DNA of 34,316 nt from Candidatus Hydrogenedens sp. Lineage in GTDB: Bacteria > Hydrogenedentota > Hydrogenedentia > Hydrogenedentales > Hydrogenedentaceae. How positions within the stretch are numbered: the first letter of the stretch is position 1; each line of letters starts with the position of its first letter. Shown piece after piece: positions 17,251 to 25,166 of this stretch. The stretch is from positions 1 to 34,316 of the forward strand of contig DAOSUS010000032.1 of the NCBI GenBank assembly GCA_035378955.1. The letters are read 5' to 3'. Position numbers and translations under genes: made by a program. A model generated the notes under the pieces. The model was not told where the DNA came from and did not search any database. It saw only the letters and a program-made list of their open reading frames with translations.

Positions 17251-18363
17251 ATGAAGAAAATAAAATTTTCATTGTTTGTGTGGTTCATTATCTTTTTATT
17301 CTCTACATCTTACATTTATTCACAACCTTCTGCTATCCCTAAATTTTCTAAAAAAGCAAAACTCCTTTTCCCGAATAGTGATTTTGAACATGGAAATTTG
17401 GATAATTGGCGTGCTTTTGGAAAAGCCTTTTTAAATCAACCTACTTACGGAGATAATGTTCTCGCACGGGAATCTCCTAAATGTGCACTTCCTCAGGGTT
17501 CCTGGTGGGTGGGTTCGTATGAGAATTATCAAGGATTACCGGGACAAAAAGCAGGTGATGCTCAAAAGAATGATGCCGTTGGAGAGTTAATATCTCAAAC
17601 TTTTACTATCACAACTCCCTATATTGGCTTCCTTATAAGTGGCGGGTCAAAGAAAACAACAGCTGTTCGACTGATTGTAAATGGGGCTGTAGTCCGAGAG
17701 ACCTCAGGGCAAAACAATCCACTTTTAGTTCGTGAATTCTGGGATGTGAAAGAGTTTCTCAATCAACCTGCGATAATTTCCATAATAGACAACGATAAAG
17801 GAGCATGGGGATGTATTAATGCCGACGATTTTCGGGGTTATTCAGTTCCCGACAATATGTTGCTATTTCCTAACAGTGATTTTGAAATGGGTAATCTCGA
17901 ACACTGGAAGGCTGAAGGTTCAGCCTTTGAAAGACAACCGACTTTAGGAGACAACCCTTCTGCTCGGGAATCGGGGAAACATTCAAATCATCAAGGGAAA
18001 TACTGGATAGGAACCTATGAATTATATCAAGGGAAACCGGGAGAGGAACCCGGAATGGTAAGGAAAGATGTGGCTTTTGGTTCTTTGCGTTCTGAACCTT
18101 TCAAAATACGCGGTTACGCTATTCGCTTTCTTTTAGGTGGAGGGAAAGTTTCAGGATTGGAAGTCCGTCTTTATGTGAATGGTAAAGTAGTAAGGTCTTC
18201 GAAAAATACTGAAAACCGAGAGGATATGCAATTTGTAGTATGGAATGTTGCTGAATTTAAGGGGGAAAATGCAGAAATAGAAATAATTGACGATACCATG
18301 GATGCATGGGGACATATTAATGTAGATGATTTCAGATATGTTCGTTTATTAGATGATTTATAA
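17251..18363 (+). CDS. Exported protein with two tandem copies of a beta-sandwich-like domain
   Basis: 370 residues: signal peptide (about 1-24, ending YIYSQ), then two copies of one domain at about 38-196 and 204-362. Each copy contains LLFPNSDFExGNL, a QPTxGDN-xARES stretch, a W(V/I)G(S/T)YExYQGxPG stretch, a VRLxVNGxVVR strand and a closing WGxIN(A/V)DDFR. The same pattern (a DFE-G-L-W start and a closing WGHINVDDF) occurs as an accessory domain beside glycoside hydrolases such as GH32 enzymes, so sugar or polymer binding is plausible but not shown. No catalytic domain is present. Its stop is only three bases from the end of the convergent AICAR transformylase gene, with no terminator between. 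Confidence 0.75.
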   Translation: MKKIKFSLFVWFIIFLFSTSYIYSQPSAIPKFSKKAKLLFPNSDFEHGNLDNWRAFGKAFLNQPTYGDNVLARESPKCALPQGSWWVGSYENYQGLPGQKAGDAQKNDAVGELISQTFTITTPYIGFLISGGSKKTTAVRLIVNGAVVRETSGQNNPLLVREFWDVKEFLNQPAIISIIDNDKGAWGCINADDFRGYSVPDNMLLFPNSDFEMGNLEHWKAEGSAFERQPTLGDNPSARESGKHSNHQGKYWIGTYELYQGKPGEEPGMVRKDVAFGSLRSEPFKIRGYAIRFLLGGGKVSGLEVRLYVNGKVVRSSKNTENREDMQFVVWNVAEFKGENAEIEIIDDTMDAWGHINVDDFRYVRLLDDL

Positions 18364-18366
18364 AAA

Positions 18367-19500
18367 TTAATGATGTGAGAAACAGCGTTCACCCGTGAAT
18401 AACATTGCTACACCAGATTTATTTGCCGTTTCGATTACATCATAATCGCTTACACTGCCTCCAGGTTGAAGAAATGCAGTTATACCTACACGAATAGCCA
18501 TTTCAACGGCATCTGGGAATGGGAAGAAACCATCCGAGGCAAGAACGGCTCCTTCGAGCGTTTCATTCCCTTTATATTTCTTTTGAACCTTTTCAATAGC
18601 CTGTTCAACAGCACCAACACGGTCTTGTTGTCCTGTTCCAACCGCAAGTGTTTGACCATTTTTCACTATCACAACGCCATTAGAACGAACATGAATATTC
18701 ACATACCAGGCAAACAAAAGGTCCTCTAATTCTCTTTGAGAGGGGGTAACCGAGCTTTCGATTTTTCCCTTTTTGGGATGTTCTGTATGGGCTTTTATAA
18801 AGTCTGCAGGACTTTTTATTTTTGTCAAATAGGGTTGTGCTAATACAATACTCCCATCATCAAATACCTTCATTTCCCATGTATAAATATCATCACCTAT
18901 ATATTTAGGTAAGCGGTCCAGAGAGGGAACCTGGATTATGCGTATCTCTTTATTTCGTCTATATTTTTCAAAATTATTAAAAACAGATAATGCCTCATTT
19001 GTAAAATGGGGAGCAGAAACTCCTTCAATAACTGTCTGCATAATCTCATCTGCTGTTGCCTCGTCTACTTCCGTATTAAAAGCGACAACACCTCCAAAGG
19101 CAGCCTGAGGGTCTGCATCTCGTGCACGACGATATACATCCGCCAGAGTTTGTCCCTCTTGTTGTATAGCAACGCCCGAAGGATTACAGTGTTTCATTAC
19201 CGCACATGCAGGCTTATTTAAGAATTTTAAAATACCAAAGGCATGATGGAGGTCTTCCAAATTGGTCTGAGACAATCCACTCTTGCCTGTCTTTAATATT
19301 TGATAGGCACCCAAAAATACTTTATCCCCTTCCAGAGGACGATAAAAAGCAGAGGGTTGGTGCGGATTTGTCCCGTAACGCAGGTCTTCCACTTTGACCC
19401 ATCGTTTTCCCATAATATCTATGGTTTCCGGAAAGGAACCTTCTACTTTAGTTCGATACATTGATTTCAGGTCATTTTTTTTCATATCTTTATCCATCAT
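18367..19500 (-). CDS. Stand-alone AICAR transformylase (PurH C-terminal domain only)
   Basis: 377 residues matching the 10-formyl-THF-dependent AICAR transformylase half of PurH, which makes FAICAR in de novo purine synthesis. Visible signatures: LRYGTNPHQ (40-48), KHCNPSG (103-109, with the catalytic Lys-His pair), DPQAAFGGVVAFN in the first third, and a late DGFFPFPDAVE plus a QPGGSVSD stretch, ending GERCFSHH. The N-terminal MGS-like IMP cyclohydrolase domain of bifunctional PurH (about 200 residues) is absent: the protein starts about 35 residues before the domain and a good GGGGAG ribosome site precedes its ATG. The last step to IMP must be encoded elsewhere. Divergent from rsmE. Confidence 0.88.
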   Translation of the reverse strand: MMDKDMKKNDLKSMYRTKVEGSFPETIDIMGKRWVKVEDLRYGTNPHQPSAFYRPLEGDKVFLGAYQILKTGKSGLSQTNLEDLHHAFGILKFLNKPACAVMKHCNPSGVAIQQEGQTLADVYRRARDADPQAAFGGVVAFNTEVDEATADEIMQTVIEGVSAPHFTNEALSVFNNFEKYRRNKEIRIIQVPSLDRLPKYIGDDIYTWEMKVFDDGSIVLAQPYLTKIKSPADFIKAHTEHPKKGKIESSVTPSQRELEDLLFAWYVNIHVRSNGVVIVKNGQTLAVGTGQQDRVGAVEQAIEKVQKKYKGNETLEGAVLASDGFFPFPDAVEMAIRVGITAFLQPGGSVSDYDVIETANKSGVAMLFTGERCFSHH

Positions 19501-19515
19501 GATTACTCCCCAAGT

Positions 19516-19544
19516 TTGAAATCAGTAACATTTTAACATACACT
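19516..19544 (+). promoter_or_regulatory. Possible promoter of rsmE-HIT-aroE run
   Basis: TTGAAA (19516-19521), a 17-bp spacer and TACACT (19539-19544), about 45 bp before the ATG at 19590. A ribosome site AAGGG (19576-19580) follows. The -10 is imperfect. Confidence 0.35.
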
Positions 19545-19589
19545 CTTAAAACATGAAAAATTGACAACATATCGTAAGGGTTTATATTT

Positions 19590-20336
19590 ATGCCTCATTT
19601 GTTTTATTTTGTTGTTCCTTCGGCAACGCCTAAAGAAGGTGAGGTTATATTACAAGGAGAAGAAGCCCATCATGCTATCCGTGTTGTTAGAATAAAAGTT
19701 GGAGAACCCATTGCATTTATTGATGGTATGGGAAGTAAGTGGCTTGGTGAAGTAGCCCATATTTCTAAGAACACACTCACAGCAAAAATAAGACATTACC
19801 AATATATCCCTCAAGAAGAAAAGAAACTTTCTCTCATTATAGGCGGGCTTCACCGAGATAGTGCAATAGAAACTATTCTCAATTATGGAACAGAATTAGG
19901 TGTTTCCGAGTTTCGTTTCTTTCAGGCTGAGCGTTCTACGCGACCGCTTCGTCTATTAGACAAACAGAAAAAATGGATAATACAGGCATGCAAAACCACA
20001 GGAAGGGAATGGTTCCCTAATTTAGGTATATATAAAAATTTAGAAACAGCCATCATCGATTTTCAAGGGGTGCTTTTAATGGCTGTGATACAACCTTATT
20101 CAGTTCCCATTGAACAGGTAAATAATGTATCAAACTGTGGATTGATTATTGGTCCTGAAGGTGACTTGTCCGATGAGGAAATTAAAATAGCAAAAAAGCA
20201 TGGAGCCATTGCTATTCATTTAGGCCCGAATATTTACCGCAGTGAATTGTCTGCTTTATTAGGTTCCATTCTTATCATGCAACAGCAAAAACGATTTAAA
20301 AGATTACCCCAGAAAGATTTTTCATTTGAACAGTAG
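19590..20336 (+). CDS. rsmE: 16S rRNA (uracil-1498-N3)-methyltransferase, RsmE family
   Basis: 248 residues with an N-terminal PUA-like domain (about 1-75, EEAHHAIRVVRIKVGE) and a SPOUT methyltransferase domain. The SAM-binding knot is visible as GLIIGPEGDLSDEEI (about 193-207) and HLGPNIYRSELSAL (about 215-228). It methylates U1498 of 16S rRNA in assembled 30S subunits. It departs from the usual consensus at the knot (IYRSELSA for the common ILRTETA) and in the preceding helix (ACKTTGRE for the common ACEQxxR). Length is normal. First gene of a plus-strand run with a HIT protein and aroE. Confidence 0.85.
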   Translation: MPHLFYFVVPSATPKEGEVILQGEEAHHAIRVVRIKVGEPIAFIDGMGSKWLGEVAHISKNTLTAKIRHYQYIPQEEKKLSLIIGGLHRDSAIETILNYGTELGVSEFRFFQAERSTRPLRLLDKQKKWIIQACKTTGREWFPNLGIYKNLETAIIDFQGVLLMAVIQPYSVPIEQVNNVSNCGLIIGPEGDLSDEEIKIAKKHGAIAIHLGPNIYRSELSALLGSILIMQQQKRFKRLPQKDFSFEQ

Positions 20337-20390
20337 CACTCTTTTTTAGCAAAATAAAAAAAGAAAATGAAATAATATGGAGAAATATTT

Positions 20391-20738
20391 ATGAGTGAAG
20401 ATTGCCTTTTCTGTAAAATTGCGAAGAAGGAGATTCCTTCTACAGAAGTTTATTCTGACGAGGAGTTTTATGCATTCCGCGATATACATCCAGCGGCACC
20501 TGTACATGTATTACTCATTCCGCGTAAACATATCGCCCGAATTACCGATGCCACTGAAGAGGATACTTTACTGTTAGGAAAAATGCTCCTTCGTGCTAAT
20601 GAAATTGCCCGAAAGGAAGGGATTGCAGAACCAGGTTTTCGTTATGTTTTAAGTTGTAACGCTCAAGGAGGGCAACTCGTTTTTCATATACATTTACATA
20701 TATTAGGTGGTAGAGAATTAGGCTGGCCTCCGGGATGA
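20391..20738 (+). CDS. HIT-family (HinT-like) nucleotide phosphoramidase/hydrolase
   Basis: 115 residues. The histidine triad HIHLH (99-103) follows the GGQ loop (93-95) typical of HinT. An N-terminal CxxC (Cys5, Cys8) may help bind zinc, as in several bacterial members. HinT enzymes cleave AMP-lysine or other nucleoside phosphoramidates; the physiological substrate is generally unclear. GGAGA lies about eight bases before the ATG. The stop overlaps the start of aroE (ATGA), so the two are translationally coupled. Confidence 0.9.
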   Translation: MSEDCLFCKIAKKEIPSTEVYSDEEFYAFRDIHPAAPVHVLLIPRKHIARITDATEEDTLLLGKMLLRANEIARKEGIAEPGFRYVLSCNAQGGQLVFHIHLHILGGRELGWPPG

Positions 20739-21616
20739 ATATAATTGAAGACAAAATGATAAATATTGATGTAAATACAAAATTATGTGCTGTTATAGGA
20801 CACCCTGTTCGGCATTCTTTATCTCCGGCAATTCATAACGCAGGATTCCAAAGTTTGGGTCTGAACTATGTCTATCTTGCCTTTGACATAACCGATGTGG
20901 AATCCTGTTTACGGGGTATGCGTGCTATGGATAACTTCCGTGGGATTAGCGTTACCATTCCCCATAAAGAAGCCGTTATCCCTTTTCTTGATGAAATTGA
21001 CCCTGTGGCTCAAAAAATTGGAAGTGTCAACACCATTACACATGAGGGAGATAAACTTGTTGGAACCATTACGGATGGAATTGGCACTTTAAATGCTTTC
21101 CATCGAGCGGGGGTAGATTTAAATAACAAAAAAATTCTATTTCTGGGAGCAGGTGGGGCTGTTCGTGCTGTTGCTTTTACATTTGCAGAAAAAGTGCAAC
21201 CTCAACAAATCACCATTTTAGGTAGAACACCTACTCGTCTGGAACGATTAATGAATGATTTAAAAAAGGTCTATCCTCATATTAAATTCCAGCAGGGTTA
21301 TTTACATGAGAATTTTGAACCATATATAAGTTCCCATGAAATTATCATTCAGGGAACACCCGCTGGAATGGCAGGACATTCCAATGAAAAACTAAATTTT
21401 TCTTATAATTTATTAACTCCACAACATACCGTGCTCGACATGATATACAGACCTTTATATACAGAACTTTTACAAAAAGCCGAAAGTAAAGGTTGTAAAA
21501 TAATTACAGGAATAGAGATGCTTCTGGAACAGGCTGTTTTACAATTTGAATTATGGACAGGCTGCTCTGCACCTTTAGATATTATGAGAAAAACTGTTGA
21601 AAAAGTATTGAAATAA
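20735..21616 (+). CDS. aroE: Shikimate dehydrogenase
   Basis: 293 residues; reduces 3-dehydroshikimate to shikimate with NADPH in aromatic amino acid synthesis. Substrate-side residues: SLS (28-30), the catalytic pair Lys78 (TIPHKEA) and Asp114 (TDGIG). The nucleotide fold begins at FLGAGGAVRA (about 136-145), and the C-terminal GIEMLLEQAVLQFELWTG is characteristic. The ATG overlaps the HIT stop by 4 nt. A second Met at residue 8 is a possible alternative start, but coupling favours the first. Confidence 0.93.
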   Translation: MNIIEDKMINIDVNTKLCAVIGHPVRHSLSPAIHNAGFQSLGLNYVYLAFDITDVESCLRGMRAMDNFRGISVTIPHKEAVIPFLDEIDPVAQKIGSVNTITHEGDKLVGTITDGIGTLNAFHRAGVDLNNKKILFLGAGGAVRAVAFTFAEKVQPQQITILGRTPTRLERLMNDLKKVYPHIKFQQGYLHENFEPYISSHEIIIQGTPAGMAGHSNEKLNFSYNLLTPQHTVLDMIYRPLYTELLQKAESKGCKIITGIEMLLEQAVLQFELWTGCSAPLDIMRKTVEKVLK

Positions 21617-21663
21617 GTCCTGCGATAGTGTATAGTTATATGAATAGGAAAGGAGAATAAATT

Positions 21664-21864
21664 ATGAGGGTGCAGTCTTTTATTGGAAAAGCAAGCGTGG
21701 AAGGGCTTCATCAAATGGATACTTTAATTAATGATTGGATTAAACGAACCCGTCCCAAGATACTACAAATTACACAATGTCCTTGCTCCACTACAAGGCA
21801 TGATGGTAGAGATCAGGAAACCATTATTGTCGTAACTATTCTTTATCAAGAGAGCGAAGTTTAA
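21664..21864 (+). CDS. Small protein of unknown function (66 residues)
   Basis: An AAAGGAGAA ribosome site stands six to seven bases before the ATG, one of the best in the window, which supports a real gene despite the length. The protein has no signal peptide or membrane segment. It has an amphipathic middle (HQMDTLINDWIKRTRP), a CPC motif (CPCS), and a C-terminal strand (TIIVVTILYQE). The layout (strand, helix, strand) loosely resembles small Cse60-like sporulation-associated proteins. I do not recognise it with confidence. It follows aroE by 47 bp. Confidence 0.6.
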   Translation: MRVQSFIGKASVEGLHQMDTLINDWIKRTRPKILQITQCPCSTTRHDGRDQETIIVVTILYQESEV

Positions 21865-21946
21865 GGAATTATTTTGTTTTCTGGAAGAGAGATAGATACA
21901 TTCCATGGGTATATGCTACAAATCATTTTGGGGAAGAATCCTTCAA

Positions 21947-21974
21947 TTGGAAATAGAATGGTATAAAGTATAAT
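21947..21974 (+). promoter_or_regulatory. Predicted promoter of EIIA/zinc-ribbon gene
   Basis: TTGGAA (21947-21952), a 16-bp spacer and a perfect TATAAT (21969-21974) lie in the 154-bp gap before the gene, leaving a leader of about 40 nt. The rest of the gap (21865-21946) shows nothing recognisable. Confidence 0.45.
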
Positions 21975-22018
21975 AATATTTATAGTTATCGACAAAAATC
22001 TGTGATAAAGATATACCT

Positions 22019-22876
22019 ATGAAAAAGAGACAATATATGGAATTCGATAAATATTTCAACATGAGAACAATTATCCCATCACTTGAAGCCAAAACCAAAC
22101 AGGAAGTCATTTCTGCATTAGTCGAAGTAATTGAAAAAGAAAATAAAATACCTGAAGGAGTAAATATTCTTTCCTCTATAATTGAAAGAGAATCAGTTGA
22201 CAGCACTGGACTTGGAAACGGTCTGGCTTTACCACATGCAGGTATCCGTGATTTAAACAAAATAATCACAGCAGTAGCTCGTATTCCTGACGGAATTGAT
22301 TTCGTGGCACAGGACCGCAAACCGGTATTCTTTTCCATTATGATTTGCTATCCCCCATCTCAAAATTCCGTCTATTTAAGTTTAGCGGCGAGTATCTCTA
22401 AGGTTTTTCATAAAAAAGAAAATATCCAGACAATAATGAAACAAACCACATCCAAAGAAATTTATGAAAAATTATTAGAACTTCTTACCAAATCAGATGA
22501 ACCGTCCAAACTAATCCCTCCTAGAAAGAAAACCTCTGTCAATGAAGAAAAACCTGTCGCAACATCTTCCTCTATCCCTGAAATACATTTACTTATCCGT
22601 TTACAATTCCATGAAGAGGAACTAAAAAATAGTACCCGTGGTAAAAAACAGTTACAGCAGAAGGTGGATAATCTAAGGGCATTAATTTCTGAAAGAACCT
22701 TGCAGCACTATGATAAACTGAAAGCAAAAAGACCGCCAGCTGTTGTTCCGATTGAAGGGGACCGTTGTCATGGATGTTATATGACTTTGCATACAGATTT
22801 TGTCCAGCGAGTTCGACAGGAAACCGATAATTTATACACCTGTCCTACATGCAGACGGTTTGTATATTGGATTTAA
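22019..22876 (+). CDS. PTS EIIA (fructose/nitrogen type) domain fused to coiled coil and C4 zinc ribbon
   Basis: 285 residues. Residues about 8-158 are a PTS EIIA type 2 domain; the phospho-acceptor is His73 in GLALPHAGI. A linker (160-185) leads to a predicted coiled coil (about 190-238) and a zinc ribbon with CHGC (250-253) and CPTC (275-278), closing RRFVYW, like the C4 zinc-ribbon proteins (zf-RING_7 type) that normally carry their own coiled coil. No sugar-permease EIIB/EIIC is nearby, so a regulatory role like EIIA-Ntr is more likely than transport. The start is uncertain: Met7 (22037, MEFDKYF) aligns better with the usual EIIA beginning. The next gene encodes a cyclic-nucleotide-binding domain, so the pair looks signalling-related. 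Confidence 0.82.
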   Translation: MKKRQYMEFDKYFNMRTIIPSLEAKTKQEVISALVEVIEKENKIPEGVNILSSIIERESVDSTGLGNGLALPHAGIRDLNKIITAVARIPDGIDFVAQDRKPVFFSIMICYPPSQNSVYLSLAASISKVFHKKENIQTIMKQTTSKEIYEKLLELLTKSDEPSKLIPPRKKTSVNEEKPVATSSSIPEIHLLIRLQFHEEELKNSTRGKKQLQQKVDNLRALISERTLQHYDKLKAKRPPAVVPIEGDRCHGCYMTLHTDFVQRVRQETDNLYTCPTCRRFVYWI

Positions 22877-22903
22877 TACATCAATAAGTCTTACAATTTT
22901 TTC

Positions 22904-23332
22904 ATGAATAAAAAAGAGATTGAACAACAAATAGTTAATTCTCATCTTTTTCAAGGATTGAATATTGAAGAAATTCGGAAACTAATTGAGCAGGGACTTG
23001 TTGTTCACTTTCAAAAAGATGAGGTGGTGTTTTATCAAGGCAGTATAGGCAGCCGTGTATATCTTATTATTCAAGGGGGTGTGGGTATATATCAGGAAGA
23101 AAAAGAGATTGTTCAATTAGGTGAAGGAGAAATTTTTGGGGAGATGGCATTACTAACAAAGCAACCCCGTTCTGCTACTGCAAAAGCGATTAAAGATAGC
23201 TCTTTTTTAGTATTCAGTGAGACAAGTTTTGAAAAACTATTAACTAAAAAGACGGCGGTTCGTTTACTTTTGAATATAATCAATATTCTTTGTGAGCGAT
23301 TAAGAAATATCAATCAGTCTATTAGAACTTAA
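22904..23332 (+). CDS. Single-domain cyclic-nucleotide-binding (CAP-like) protein
   Basis: 142 residues consisting of one cNMP-binding beta-roll with flanking helices. The phosphate-binding cassette reads GEIFGEMALLTKQPRSATAKA with the ligand arginine present (PRSAT), so it may bind cAMP, cGMP or another nucleotide. There is no helix-turn-helix domain, so it is not a CRP/FNR regulator. It probably acts through a partner protein. It starts 27 bp after the EIIA/zinc-ribbon gene on the same strand; its ribosome site is weak, suggesting co-translation. Confidence 0.85.
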   Translation: MNKKEIEQQIVNSHLFQGLNIEEIRKLIEQGLVVHFQKDEVVFYQGSIGSRVYLIIQGGVGIYQEEKEIVQLGEGEIFGEMALLTKQPRSATAKAIKDSSFLVFSETSFEKLLTKKTAVRLLLNIINILCERLRNINQSIRT

Positions 23333-23440
23333 TATTAGATATAAAATTAGTTTCGTCCTATAAGAATTTGTAAGTTTATTCTTTCTTTGTTATTATTTTT
23401 GCAATATAAAACTTTCCTTAACCAATGAAGGGTCGTTTTA

Positions 23441-24943
23441 ATGCTTACTCATTTTACTTTTCTTGATGCAGGTATCGTAAGTCTTTATCTCCTATTAACG
23501 ATTATCGCAGGATTGGCTGTTCGAAAATATGTGGGGAAGGTAGAACACTATCTTGTAGCAGGGCGTGAAATGAATCTCTATTTAGGTATTGCATCGTTAG
23601 CGGCGACAGAGTTCGGCATTGTTACCTGCATGTATACAGCCCAAAATGGTTTCAAAATGGGTTTTGCTGGGTCCACACCAGGTATACTTCAAACTATCGC
23701 CATGCTTGTTGTTGGCATTACAGGTTTTTGTATCAAACCTTTGCGCGACGCCGGTGTAATGACCATCCCTGAACTATTTGAAAAACGATTTGGTCCCACA
23801 ATTCGATGGTTAGCAGGAGTGGTTATTGTTCTTGGTGGATTATTGAATATGGGTGTATTTTTACGAACAGGCGGTGAGTTTTTATTACTAACCGCAGGAT
23901 TTGACCCACAAGCCTTTGCCCAATCCTATCATCTTGAAATAATGATGACAATTCTGCTCGTCATTGTAGCACTCTATACTGTCCTTGGAGGAATGCTTTC
24001 CGTCCTTGTAACCGACTTTTTACAATTTATCATAATGAGTTTAAGTATGCTGGTAATTACTGTTTTAATCTTTGTAAAAATTGGCTGGACGCCTTTAGTA
24101 GAAGCCGTGCAAAAGCATCACGGTGCTGCCGGGTTTAATCCTTTCTTAATGGAACGAGGATGGGAGTTTGTCTTGTTTAATCTCTGTTTGCAGTTTGCTG
24201 TTGTATTGACATGGCAGGCAGTTATTCAGCGAATTCTTTCGGCAAAAAGTACCAAAACAGGCAAGCAAATTTACATGCATACAAGTTTCTTCTTTACAGC
24301 ACGATTTCTTATTCCTGGATTATGGGGAATTGCTGCATTAGCCACTTTAACCCCAGAACAAATTGGAGGGAATACACTTTATGCTATGCCAAAGTTTTTA
24401 AGCACTTTCTTGCCGACAGGTCTTATAGGGATTTTGATAGCAGGAATGCTTGCAGCGGACATGTCTACGGATTCTGCTTATATGCTTACATGGGGTGGTG
24501 TTATTTACAATGATATTCTGGCACCCTTCCGAAGAAATAAACAATGGTCAGAAAAAAAGGGTGTTCTCATAAATCGTTTTATTGTAGGATGCATTGGTAT
24601 GTTCCTGCTATTTTACGGATTATGGTATCCACTAAAAGGAAATTTGTGGGACTATTTAGGCGTAACCGGGACCATTTACCTATCTAGTATGTCCGTTTTA
24701 TTAATTGCTTGCTGTTACTGGAAAGACGCCAATAACTGGGGTGCTATGGGATCTATTATTTTAGGAGCTCTTTTCCCCATTGGTTTTTTAGTTTTACAAC
24801 AACTGCCCGCAACTGCTGAATGGGCACAACATGTAGGTCCCTATAAATCGGGAATCGCCTCTTACTTAGCTTCGGGAACTGCTATGATTATCGGCTCATT
24901 ACTTAAAAAATTTCTGGTAAAAAAGAAAGAACCTTCTTATTAA
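23441..24943 (+). CDS. Sodium:solute symporter (SSS family)
   Basis: 500 residues with about 13 predicted membrane helices. SSS signatures include the early EHYLVAGREMN stretch (about 34-44), LAATEFGIVTCMY in TM2, an RTGGEFL stretch, and the later MLAADMSTDSAYM helix, the usual sodium-site region of the family. It imports an organic solute with sodium; the substrate (sugar, acid or other) cannot be read from the sequence. AAGGG lies eight bases before the ATG. It is followed after 15 bp by a 49-residue membrane protein that may be its partner. Confidence 0.9.
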   Translation: MLTHFTFLDAGIVSLYLLLTIIAGLAVRKYVGKVEHYLVAGREMNLYLGIASLAATEFGIVTCMYTAQNGFKMGFAGSTPGILQTIAMLVVGITGFCIKPLRDAGVMTIPELFEKRFGPTIRWLAGVVIVLGGLLNMGVFLRTGGEFLLLTAGFDPQAFAQSYHLEIMMTILLVIVALYTVLGGMLSVLVTDFLQFIIMSLSMLVITVLIFVKIGWTPLVEAVQKHHGAAGFNPFLMERGWEFVLFNLCLQFAVVLTWQAVIQRILSAKSTKTGKQIYMHTSFFFTARFLIPGLWGIAALATLTPEQIGGNTLYAMPKFLSTFLPTGLIGILIAGMLAADMSTDSAYMLTWGGVIYNDILAPFRRNKQWSEKKGVLINRFIVGCIGMFLLFYGLWYPLKGNLWDYLGVTGTIYLSSMSVLLIACCYWKDANNWGAMGSIILGALFPIGFLVLQQLPATAEWAQHVGPYKSGIASYLASGTAMIIGSLLKKFLVKKKEPSY

Positions 24944-24958
24944 AAAGGATTTCGGTAT

Positions 24959-25108
24959 ATGTCTTATTTCTGGTTATTGCTCGCCCTATTTTGTATTGTA
25001 TGGTATTCTATAATGACTTTTTATGTGGGTGTGCGTGGTTTTTTTGATATAAAAGAGATGTTACTTGCTTTGAAATCAGATGAAACATCTCCCGTAGAAG
25101 AAGAATAA
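24959..25108 (+). CDS. Small single-pass membrane protein, probable symporter partner
   Basis: 49 codons with one hydrophobic helix (about 4-27), then FDIKEMLLALK and an acidic tail (DETSPVEEE). AAGGA lies eight bases before the ATG. It is 15 bp after the SSS symporter stop, so the two are co-transcribed. Small membrane proteins beside SSS transporters are known as accessory subunits in other families; that role is inferred from position. Below the usual ORF length cutoff, so easily missed. Confidence 0.65.
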   Translation: MSYFWLLLALFCIVWYSIMTFYVGVRGFFDIKEMLLALKSDETSPVEEE

Positions 25109-25166
25109 TTTGCAGAAAAATTTTTAATTTTGCGGGAGAGAAGGCATATTTTTATTTATCTTAATT

